Shown here in pieces: positions 44,011-51,773 of a stretch of DNA of 64,000 nucleotides. Source of the DNA: Litchfieldia salsa (GTDB lineage: Bacteria; Bacillota; Bacilli; Bacillales; Bacillaceae_L); the NCBI RefSeq assembly GCF_900104555.1, contig NZ_FNJU01000007.1, positions 62,001-126,000 of the forward strand, given 5' to 3'. How positions within the stretch are numbered: the stretch's first letter is position 1; each line of letters begins with the position of its first letter. The notes under the pieces were generated by a model that saw only the letters and a program-made list of their open reading frames with translations, was not told the origin of the DNA and ran no database searches. The position numbers were made by a program, and so were the translations under genes.

Positions 44011-46020
44011 TTATTTAACAACTACACGTACACGTCCAATGTTTTGAACCTGGGTGAAACTATCATTCACATCTCCTTTACGGTTTAATTGGGCACGCAA
44101 TACTGGGAAAAATGTCCCAGTATGAGTAAAAATATGCTCTGCTTTTACAAAGGCAACACGATTATCAATGGTGGTAAACTCACCTTGACTAAACACTTCG
44201 GTTTCTCCCTCAAAATTCCATTCTACCTTAGTTAACTGACCAGCATTTATCGGTACTTCCACTTCTGCTGTAAATTGTACTTGCTCACCGGTATCAACGA
44301 CTATCCTCTCTTCCCCGTTAACTTTTAAATTAACGGTAGGTTGAATCCCTTTTCGCTCATTTGCACTTACTGGTAAGGAAATTTGTCCATCCTCAACCTC
44401 ATATTTAGTGCTTTCAAGAGGAGCTACATCACGCTCGACCCAATCATTAAGATCAAGTAGTGCCTGATGAAGAGCCCCAAGGTAACCAACCAGATGCAAC
44501 TCATCGTCTGTTTTTTCAAAGTCGCCATGTGGGGCATGATCAATGTACCAAAGTCTGAAATTCTCGGTCTCTTCCCCCCCAAAGTTTTCCTTTACCTTTT
44601 TACGGTACCAATCAGGCTGCCATGGATATGCATCATGGTCTAGCAGGGTGGCAACCACGATCATTTTTCCATCGAAACGACCGCTTTGTAAGGAACCAGC
44701 CCCTCCACGGGTAATCATGGGTCCAAGTAGAAACGGTCGCTGTGGATACAATGGTTCCCCCGCTTCGTTTCGGAACTGATCCCAGACCGCATAATCAGAT
44801 GATGGAACCTGGTGGCGGTGATAGGTTTGAATCGCAATAAAATTTGAGTTATCCAACATGATTTCGTCGCCTGGTTTTACCTTTTCAAGAATTTCAATCA
44901 TATTCTCCATTTTAAAGCCAACACCAACAAATGCTTTATCCCCTTCTAATTTGTCTAGAGGTAACTTAGCGCCTGCTGCATCACCACTTAGGATCATGAT
45001 ATTGGCACCTGTTAAGTACACATCTCCCACGGGTACAGTTTCTAATTTCATCCATGGCTGGAACTTTGTGATATCGATTGCTTGTAGTCTTTTCCATGCA
45101 TCATCAACGCCCGTTTTTTCTTCACTTTTCCCTATTTCATCGTTTATTAAGTGGGCTTCAGTAATGACTGTTTTATGTTGAATTCGATCTCGTACAGCTG
45201 AACCATTAGAGTCTGCTCCGAGATAACCAGGCTTCGTCCAAAAGTCTTCGAAGTATTGAGGGTCAATTTGCTCCATCATAGGAACAAAAATCGGCAGTGC
45301 ACCTAGACCTACATTTTCTCGTAAAAACCATGCTCTTTTCGGAAATCCCATTTTCGTTACTTCTTCAAGTGCCTCTCTCTCTTCCTTATTGAGACCAGCG
45401 TAGATATTACCACTACCACCTGGCTCAATTGCATCAGCAATCATCGAAAGTTTGTTTCTAAGAACACGCAATGCATGAGCACGAACCGTGAAAACACTTG
45501 GTATCGCCATCTGTGATCCAATTACATATGGCACTGCACCATCCCAAGCTTTTGTGCTTTCAAAGCAGCTCATTGTCTTAAAGCCACCCCCACTCCCCCC
45601 ATAGATATATCCATATGGACGATGATGATCATATAAGTTTGCAGCGATTACACGTGAATACTCTGCAACAGCTGCACTACTACGATAAAGGGTGTCACCG
45701 GTTGCATCAGATCCTCCCATATTAGATTCAACAAAATAAGCGCCATTAGTAATTGCAAAACGAATTTTATCTTCAATTCCTTTTAATTGCTGTGAAGCAT
45801 CCTCATTCCCTTGAATCGGTGCTACAAAATGAAAAAATCTTCCTTGATAATCTTCTTTTTCAGGAAAGTATAGAGAGAATCTAACCTCAGTACCCTTAAA
45901 TCCACCATGAATATAATGATAGCGTACTGAACCCGCTCTCCATTCATCTATATCGATGTACGGTTTTTGAAACTCCGGTTCTCGCAAAATGTTAACGGTT
46001 ACATTGTTTTCTTGTACCAT
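44011..46020 (-). CDS. Alpha/beta-hydrolase, tannase/feruloyl-esterase-like, with PKD-like C-terminal domain
   Basis: A 669-residue protein that I can only place at superfamily level. A nucleophile-elbow motif GGSGGG (141-146, S143) after YGYIYGG, a preceding oxyanion-like NMGGSD segment (100-105) and late LSGD and IDHAPHGDF segments (candidate acid and histidine) fit an alpha/beta hydrolase, closest in feel to tannase/feruloyl esterases. The C-terminal 120 residues (about 545-669, TVNLKVNGEERIVVDTGEQVQFTAEVEVP) look like a PKD/immunoglobulin fold. No signal peptide is seen. The ATG at 46020 follows CTGGAGGTTAGAT; the frame extends to 46071 without a ribosome site. It is divergent from an AraC regulator, so it is likely a sugar-ester or glycoside-conjugate hydrolase of the catabolic locus. 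Confidence in enzymatic class is moderate. Confidence 0.6.
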   Translation of the reverse strand: MVQENNVTVNILREPEFQKPYIDIDEWRAGSVRYHYIHGGFKGTEVRFSLYFPEKEDYQGRFFHFVAPIQGNEDASQQLKGIEDKIRFAITNGAYFVESNMGGSDATGDTLYRSSAAVAEYSRVIAANLYDHHRPYGYIYGGSGGGFKTMSCFESTKAWDGAVPYVIGSQMAIPSVFTVRAHALRVLRNKLSMIADAIEPGGSGNIYAGLNKEEREALEEVTKMGFPKRAWFLRENVGLGALPIFVPMMEQIDPQYFEDFWTKPGYLGADSNGSAVRDRIQHKTVITEAHLINDEIGKSEEKTGVDDAWKRLQAIDITKFQPWMKLETVPVGDVYLTGANIMILSGDAAGAKLPLDKLEGDKAFVGVGFKMENMIEILEKVKPGDEIMLDNSNFIAIQTYHRHQVPSSDYAVWDQFRNEAGEPLYPQRPFLLGPMITRGGAGSLQSGRFDGKMIVVATLLDHDAYPWQPDWYRKKVKENFGGEETENFRLWYIDHAPHGDFEKTDDELHLVGYLGALHQALLDLNDWVERDVAPLESTKYEVEDGQISLPVSANERKGIQPTVNLKVNGEERIVVDTGEQVQFTAEVEVPINAGQLTKVEWNFEGETEVFSQGEFTTIDNRVAFVKAEHIFTHTGTFFPVLRAQLNRKGDVNDSFTQVQNIGRVRVVVK

Positions 46021-46074
46021 ATCTAACCTCCAGTAATTTGATACTTTATTTTCACATAATTCAGATAACATGTA

Positions 46075-46105
46075 TTATAAAATATTTGTTTTTGTTATAA
46101 AATAT
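46075..46105. promoter_or_regulatory. Tandem direct repeat operator between hydrolase and AraC gene
   Basis: TTATAAAATAT occurs at 46075-46085 and again at 46095-46105, exactly 20 bp apart, in the 139 bp divergent region. Two identical 11 bp sites in helical phase suit an AraC-type dimer; the neighbouring regulator at 46160 is the natural candidate. They also resemble AT-rich promoter sequence, so this is tentative. Confidence 0.45.
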
Positions 46106-46159
46106 TGATATAAGTTTGGACAAAAGCGACAGCTCTTTGTCTTAAGGATGGTGCAAGTA

Positions 46160-47338
46160 ATGAAACATGCAGTTTTACACAAGATTTATGAAGCTATTAA
46201 ATTACCATTACAAATTTTCGATGGCCCAAAACATATACATAGTTATGGTTCTGATGGTTTTCAGCCAAATCCCTCCCACAGAATCATGGACAATGCCCTA
46301 AACACGTCTCATAGTGTATGCTATGTGGTGTCATCGGAAAATAGTTACTGTGGTCTTGTTCGATTTCACAATTCATCTATGTATGTCATTGTTGGCCCTG
46401 CTACTTCTAGAGAATATACACGAAAACAAGCACAGAGTATTCTCGCAAATCTACAGCAGCCAGCAAAAAGAACAGATGAATTATTGCTCTGGCTAAACAC
46501 TATACCTCGTTGTGAGATTAAACAATTTAAAGGTATATTGTGCTTATTGGATTATCTATTAAATGGGGTAACTGAACATGATGTTGTTCAGATTGAATCT
46601 CAAATAAAACCTTCAATTATGAAATCAATTACCGTCGAACCAGGCTTTATTGATCATTTTAACGATTTTATAGAAAAACAGATTCTTTCTAATATTGAAT
46701 ATGGTAATTTAATAGCATTAGAGGATGTTTTGAAGTTTTTTAATTCTGATAGTGGTGAAGTTCCTTTAATTGCATCAGACGCTGTCCGCTCTCTGAAAAA
46801 CATCTTTATATTTGCTACAGGGCTTGCTTCGAGAGCAGCTGTAAAAGGTGGCCTAGATTATGACACCGCTATGACTGTATCCACTCACTACCTCACACAA
46901 ATTGAAAAGTTTGATCATACCTCCGAAATCACCAACTTTTTAAAGCAAATGTTTATAGACTATACACAGAGAACCGCTCGAAGTCGCACACTGTTGTCCG
47001 ACTCACTACTAGTAAATAAAATTTATAAATATGTACAAGCACATCTTTATGAAAAGATTACAGGAAAGAGTATATCTAATCATTTAAACATGAATTATTC
47101 TTATATTTGTCGGCATTTTAAACAGGAGACTGGTAAAACTGTTACTGAATTTATTAATGAAATGAAAATAAAGGAGTCTATCCGTTTACTTGAAATTACA
47201 GAAATGCCGATTATTCAGATTTCTACACAGCTTGGTTTTTCTTCTCAAAATTATTTTCATACCGTTTTTAAAAAAGTTACGGGGTTGACGCCGATTGAGT
47301 ATAGAAACAAATTAAAAATTCCAAACCATAATGATTAG
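46160..47338 (+). CDS. AraC-family regulator with sensor domain, divergent to the hydrolase
   Basis: A 392-residue regulator, third long member of the local group. The sensor region has HSVCYVVSSENSYCGLVRFHNSSMYVIVGPATS, the linker has SRAAVKGGLDYDTAMTVSTHY, and the AraC domain occupies about 290-385 (NYSYICRHFKQETGKTVTEFINEMKIKESIRLL). I prefer the ATG at 46160 (MKHAVLHKIY), preceded by AAGGATGGTGCAAGTA; an ATG at 46148 is too close to the ribosome site. It is divergent from the tannase-like hydrolase and presumably activates it. Confidence 0.85.
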   Translation: MKHAVLHKIYEAIKLPLQIFDGPKHIHSYGSDGFQPNPSHRIMDNALNTSHSVCYVVSSENSYCGLVRFHNSSMYVIVGPATSREYTRKQAQSILANLQQPAKRTDELLLWLNTIPRCEIKQFKGILCLLDYLLNGVTEHDVVQIESQIKPSIMKSITVEPGFIDHFNDFIEKQILSNIEYGNLIALEDVLKFFNSDSGEVPLIASDAVRSLKNIFIFATGLASRAAVKGGLDYDTAMTVSTHYLTQIEKFDHTSEITNFLKQMFIDYTQRTARSRTLLSDSLLVNKIYKYVQAHLYEKITGKSISNHLNMNYSYICRHFKQETGKTVTEFINEMKIKESIRLLEITEMPIIQISTQLGFSSQNYFHTVFKKVTGLTPIEYRNKLKIPNHND

Positions 47339-47428
47339 AAATGATCTTGCCATTATTTATTCTTGTCTCATTCTAACGTTGAATATGTATGGATTACGGT
47401 AGGTTTCTCTCCCGGCATAACCTCTTTT

Positions 47429-47743
47429 TTAACCTTCTTCTGCCCCATTAGAGTATTGCTCTTTTTCCACTGCTGCGATCCATTTTTTTAGATTCTCTCT
47501 CTTAAAAGGGTAATCTTCTTCATATTTAGTATGCGTTTTTATTAGTTCTCTCCCTTTTTCTGTTATACGGGCAGGTCCCAAACGAACTTCATCATCTATG
47601 ATTAAAACCCTTTCAATATATCCTAGCTCTTCAAGATGCCTAACTAATCTTACAAATTCGTAGGGGTTTAATCCATAATCCTTACCCTGCGGAAGAAAGT
47701 TTTTATTGTGAATTTCTCTTATTACACTATAAGCAATTCGCAT
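47429..47743 (-). CDS. YjcQ-like small winged-helix protein
   Basis: A 104-residue protein resembling the YjcQ family (phage-associated winged-helix-like proteins of Bacillus): MRIAYSVIREIHNKNFLPQGKDYGLNPYEFVRLVRHLEELGYIE, then ARITEKGRELI, typical of a MarR/PadR-like winged helix. The last 30 residues are charged. The ATG at 47743 follows AAGGTGGGGAAT. It is a single-gene unit between the AraC regulator and a hairpin-rich gap. Family assignment is by memory of the pattern and moderately sure; its role is unknown. Confidence 0.6.
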   Translation of the reverse strand: MRIAYSVIREIHNKNFLPQGKDYGLNPYEFVRLVRHLEELGYIERVLIIDDEVRLGPARITEKGRELIKTHTKYEEDYPFKRENLKKWIAAVEKEQYSNGAEEG

Positions 47744-48135
47744 ATTCCCCACCTTTTTTAAACTTCAATTGATCCTCCGATAACCCTAAAAAGCCCCCTT
47801 AATTAAGGGATTTTTAAGTTCACTTTTTTGTTTGTTAAGCTCTACTAGATTATTCGTAATTATAACCTGATTATAACCTGAAACCATTTCTTTAAAATTA
47901 TCTATTATTTATGAATAGATCTAGTTCTTTTTACTACGAACTCTTCAAGAATAAGGGCATTTCTTTCATTAGATTATCTCTTTTTTCCATTTACACAAAA
48001 AAACCGAGCATAGGCCCGGTCTTTTTCATAGTTTAAGAACATAAAATTAATCATAAAATCTGAATAGCAAAAGGTCGTATTTTATTATATGGATTATGAC
48101 ATATCTAACACTTCTTGGAAATTTATGAGTCTATA
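47744..48135. other. Intergenic stretch with two hairpins
   Basis: The stretch has a CCCTTAATTAAGGG palindrome (47799-47812) followed by ATTTTTAAG, and a terminator hairpin at 48003-48020. No gene, RNA or operator was recognised otherwise. Confidence 0.4.
48003..48020 (-). terminator. Intrinsic terminator after the GtrA-like gene
   Basis: ACCGGGCCTATGCTCGGT on the minus strand forms a short G/C-rich hairpin followed by TTTTTTTG, 115 bp after the GtrA-like stop. Confidence 0.65.
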
Positions 48136-48744
48136 CTATTTCTGTTTAAATATGATTTTCAAAATAGGGTAATACACCCAGAAAGAAACTGCACAATAAA
48201 TGAGCATTGAAATGATATCAGCTAATGTTTCTCCAGTTTTCCCCATCCCCCAAGTGTTAATGAATAGTTCATATATTGGAGCTTTATAAAACCCTTGAAG
48301 TACAGCGGCTCCTACTGTAATTAGAATATATGCTATTACATACCAACCTGCTGCACGCCATATATTCCCTGTGGATTTAAAGGTAATATTTCGCTGTGCA
48401 AAGAAGTTAATAACCTGAGCAATGGCAAGGGTTATCTGTACCGCAAGAAAATATGCCAGTCCACCTCCGCCCCCGCTTCCCAAACTTCCTGCAGGGTAAT
48501 TGAAAATATAATAGGGACTTCCATCAAAATTGCTTCCAACCTGACCTAATTGAAACATTATGTTTACAAGATTAGTCTGTTCAAGCAGGGACTTCAGTAT
48601 CGGCATGAGCATTAATTGAATGACTGTAATACCATTACTCAACATGAGGAATACAAAAAACTCTGCCTTACCAGGATGTTTTTCACGGAACCTATCCCAT
48701 ATACTCAAGATTTTCCCTACACCTTTTGTATCATCTTTATTCAT
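48136..48744 (-). CDS. GtrA-like integral membrane protein
   Basis: A 202-residue membrane protein with four predicted membrane segments. The segment AQVINFFAQRNITFKSTGN resembles the GtrA family signature (membrane proteins linked to surface-polysaccharide or lipid-linked sugar transfer). A glycine-rich loop GSLGSGGGGGLAYF lies between segments 1 and 2; it makes the protein longer than the usual 130-150 residues. The preferred ATG at 48744 follows AAAGGAAATCAGA. An ATG at 48795 overlaps the GH2 stop as ATGA and would add 17 residues by translational coupling. It is cotranscribed with the GH2 gene. Function is unknown. Confidence 0.55.
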   Translation of the reverse strand: MNKDDTKGVGKILSIWDRFREKHPGKAEFFVFLMLSNGITVIQLMLMPILKSLLEQTNLVNIMFQLGQVGSNFDGSPYYIFNYPAGSLGSGGGGGLAYFLAVQITLAIAQVINFFAQRNITFKSTGNIWRAAGWYVIAYILITVGAAVLQGFYKAPIYELFINTWGMGKTGETLADIISMLIYCAVSFWVYYPILKIIFKQK

Positions 48745-48791
48745 TCTGATTTCCTTTCCTATGAAAGCGTCCAAGGAACCTCTTTTCTTAA

Positions 48792-51158
48792 TCATTTTGA
48801 AATAACCATGACACTGGACTGTGCGTTCCCATATTGGCTTTCTGCGAAAATTTCAATCTTTCCAACTCCTTTAGGCTTGACTACCGCAAGTGCTTCCCCA
48901 TAATAAGTGTCGGTGACATCCATGTTATATCCCCTAGCATTATATGGACATGCATTCCCTAGGGCAAGAAGTTCGCCACCCTTAATACTTACCTTAATAT
49001 CACCTCTTGCTAAAGGTTTTTTTGTACCAGTATGATCCGTATATTTCAAGCGAATATAGCAAAGATCATCCATCCCTAGCTTTTCATCTTCTGGTAATAC
49101 AGTAAGCTTTGTTTCTTCACCTGCAGATTCCAATAACGTTCTCGCAATCTCTTTTCCTTGTTCATCATAAGCAATTGCGACAACCTGACCTCTGTAATAC
49201 TTCGTCTTAAAAATAGCTTTACAATCATTTCTTAATTTCTTTTCCCCGACTTTTTTAGAATTCACATACAATGCAACCCTGTAAGCTCTGGCGTAAACTT
49301 CTACCTTCGTCATTTGTCCATCACAGTCATCCCAAGACCAGCTATCCATTGCATTTGTCATTTTCCAGGCTGAAGGTGAATGAGGTTTGAATGCATTATT
49401 GACTGGTACAACAGCAATATGAATCTTGTCAATTTCAAAAGCGACCTTAGTATATTTGGCTTCTCCTAATTCATTGCCTATTAAATCAACCCTGCCGCTC
49501 CCTGCGCTTACCCAGCCGACTTGATGAGTAAAATCAGGTGCATAATCCCGGTATTCCCATGCTCCTACACCAACTTCTCCTAAGTAATCCATACCAGCCC
49601 ACACAAAGTCCCCGATTAAGCCCGTGTTTTGTTTTGCAAATTCATAGAATCGATACGCGTCATTACAAAATGTTTCGCTGCCAACAATGATTCTCTCTGG
49701 ATATTTCTTTAAATCTTTTTTATAACGGTAAATACCATAATTATAGCCAGCTACATCCATATTTGCGAAAGCATCTCTCGTCTTCACATCACAGCCATGC
49801 AATGAAGCACCTAGTTTCATCGTCCGGTCTCCTAAAATACCTGCAAGATTATTAAAGAATTCGCTACCGACTGCTTCTTGTTTTCCTTTTGACACTGCTT
49901 TTTCTGCTTTTTTGTCAGTATATACGCCAAAACCTAGAGAACTTAAATAGTTAAAGAAAATGTTGACTCCACACGTTACAGGCCTCGTATCATCCAACTG
50001 ATGGAGGTATTCCGTCATCTGACCTGTAAACTTAATTCCACGTTCTTCCGCGGTTTCAGACACTTCGTTCCCTGTAGAATACATGATCACAGAAGGATGA
50101 TTAAAATCTTTATCCACCATATCTTTCAAGTCCTGCCTCCACCAATCCATACAATAAAGTGCGTAATCATTTTTCGTTTTATGAATATACCAACAGTCCA
50201 CATATTCATCCACAACTAACATTCCCAATCGATCACAAGCATCTAACATTGCTTTTGAACAAGGATTATGAGCAGAACGAATTGCATTATAGCCTGCTTC
50301 CTTCATAATTCTAACTTTCCGTTCCTCTGCAAAATCATAGGCACGAGCACCTAGAATTCCATTGTCATGATGCACACAACTTCCACGTAAAATAACTCTT
50401 TCACCATTAATACAGAAGCTGTTTTCTCTAGTACATTCTATTTGTCGTATACCAAAGACAACTTCTTCAACATGCTCACCAAACTTCACTTTACATGTAT
50501 ACAGATAAGGTGTTTCTGTATTCCATAGTTTGGCATCTGGTAAATCTTGTGTCCAAACCACTTTCCCATCAGTTTGTAAATTAGCTTTGTCAAGAGTTGT
50601 TTCTCCATCTAAAATCTCTATATCTATCATACCAAGTGTACTGGTCTCTACTGCCACTTCTATAGTCCTAGTTTGATAATTTAAAGTGCTAATTTTAATA
50701 CCATTTAGTACGATATGCTCTTCTGGAAGAACATATAGCTGTACGGGGCGGTATATCCCCGATCCAGAATACCAGCGACTGTTCGGCTGATCAGCATTAC
50801 GTGCAACAACTTTCACTTCATTTTCTTCATTAATTTTGAGTTTTTTACTGATATCTACATAAAAATTTGTATAACCATATGGTCTGAAGGCAATCTTTTC
50901 TTCGTTTAGATAGACTTCTGCATTATGGTATACACCCTCAAACTCGATAATAAGTTTCTTTCCTTCGAATTCTGATGGTGCAAAAAACTTCTTGGTATAC
51001 AGATAATCATAGCCCTCATACCATCCAGTATTTTTACCACCAAGACTATCCAGAGATCGATTCTCTAGAATCATAGCATCATGTGGCAATGTTATTTGTT
51101 TTTCATTATTCTCACCAATCCTAGAAAAAAACCAATCATTATTCCATAGTATTTTCAT
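48792..51158 (-). CDS. Glycoside hydrolase family 2 beta-galactosidase-like enzyme
   Basis: A 788-residue cytoplasmic GH2 enzyme, paralogous to the one at 38731-41235 but without the C-terminal BIG-like domain in full. It has the jelly roll (1-145), immunoglobulin-like domain (150-240) and TIM barrel (245-560). The acid/base is E365 in STGNEVSE and the nucleophile is E495 in IVGSETF. A charged insertion (about 413-432, DKKAEKAVSKGKQEAVGS) in the barrel is unusual. A DUF4982-like domain (WKMTNAMDSWSWDDCDGQMTKVEVYA) and a last immunoglobulin-like domain follow. The ATG follows AAAGGTAGTGAAACT. It comes after the permuted GH3 operon and a strong terminator. Confidence 0.92.
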   Translation of the reverse strand: MKILWNNDWFFSRIGENNEKQITLPHDAMILENRSLDSLGGKNTGWYEGYDYLYTKKFFAPSEFEGKKLIIEFEGVYHNAEVYLNEEKIAFRPYGYTNFYVDISKKLKINEENEVKVVARNADQPNSRWYSGSGIYRPVQLYVLPEEHIVLNGIKISTLNYQTRTIEVAVETSTLGMIDIEILDGETTLDKANLQTDGKVVWTQDLPDAKLWNTETPYLYTCKVKFGEHVEEVVFGIRQIECTRENSFCINGERVILRGSCVHHDNGILGARAYDFAEERKVRIMKEAGYNAIRSAHNPCSKAMLDACDRLGMLVVDEYVDCWYIHKTKNDYALYCMDWWRQDLKDMVDKDFNHPSVIMYSTGNEVSETAEERGIKFTGQMTEYLHQLDDTRPVTCGVNIFFNYLSSLGFGVYTDKKAEKAVSKGKQEAVGSEFFNNLAGILGDRTMKLGASLHGCDVKTRDAFANMDVAGYNYGIYRYKKDLKKYPERIIVGSETFCNDAYRFYEFAKQNTGLIGDFVWAGMDYLGEVGVGAWEYRDYAPDFTHQVGWVSAGSGRVDLIGNELGEAKYTKVAFEIDKIHIAVVPVNNAFKPHSPSAWKMTNAMDSWSWDDCDGQMTKVEVYARAYRVALYVNSKKVGEKKLRNDCKAIFKTKYYRGQVVAIAYDEQGKEIARTLLESAGEETKLTVLPEDEKLGMDDLCYIRLKYTDHTGTKKPLARGDIKVSIKGGELLALGNACPYNARGYNMDVTDTYYGEALAVVKPKGVGKIEIFAESQYGNAQSSVMVISK

Positions 51159-51230
51159 AGTTTCACTACCTTTAAACGGAGATATCTTCTAAGTAAATTT
51201 GAACTGTTGAATAGCCTATGGCAGAAAGGT

Positions 51231-51267
51231 AGAATAAGCTAATTAATCAATCTAATTAGCTTATTCT
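51231..51267 (-). terminator. Strong terminator after the 4-TM membrane protein
   Basis: AGAATAAGCTAATTA pairs perfectly with TAATTAGCTTATTCT over 15 bp around a 7 nt loop, just past the stop at 51297. The 3' T-run is short, but the stem is exact. Confidence 0.7.
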
Positions 51268-51296
51268 TACTATAATGCCTGAGATAGGTATTATTT

Positions 51297-51773
51297 TCAG
51301 CTTGGCATATTCTTTTGTTTATATTTGGTATTATTACTCGAATAGTCTTTTCTAATTTTGTCAGAAAATCCAACAATTATCATTGTAATGATAGAAATAA
51401 AATAACTCACCAAGCCAACAATCGATATGTTAAGAGCAACCTCTTCTTCCTTCGGATAGTTTACCGGGATAAAGTATACATCTGCAGCCAGACTGGTCCT
51501 TCCAAGTACAAATAGTGCAAAGCTTGCGATGATAAGCACCGCGGAAGTAAATACAAACAGGTCGATTAGAAGAGGATTCAACCTATTTGTTGCTACAACA
51601 AGCGTACTAGCCAGAAGAATCGCAACAACCGTGAAAATGATTGGTAACGGATCTACCGTAGTACCAGCAAGATAGCCTGTGGTAGAAGTAACGATATACA
51701 AAATCATTCCTGCAAGGGCTGTGCTCATTGCAATGCAAATGATCCAGCCAGATTTTGTTAAACTTTTCATCAT
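51297..51773 (-). CDS. Four-segment membrane protein coupled to the permuted GH3
   Basis: A 158-residue integral membrane protein with four hydrophobic segments (about 8-28, 35-58, 62-85 and 115-135) and a basic, asparagine-rich C-terminus (SDKIRKDYSSNNTKYKQKN). I did not recognise a family. The start ATG at 51773 overlaps the stop of the GH3 gene (ATGA); a second ATG follows at once at 51770, and GGGGGAGG precedes both. The coupling implies a joint function with the membrane-anchored GH3, for example as a membrane partner or anchor. Confidence 0.7.
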   Translation of the reverse strand: MMKSLTKSGWIICIAMSTALAGMILYIVTSTTGYLAGTTVDPLPIIFTVVAILLASTLVVATNRLNPLLIDLFVFTSAVLIIASFALFVLGRTSLAADVYFIPVNYPKEEEVALNISIVGLVSYFISIITMIIVGFSDKIRKDYSSNNTKYKQKNMPS

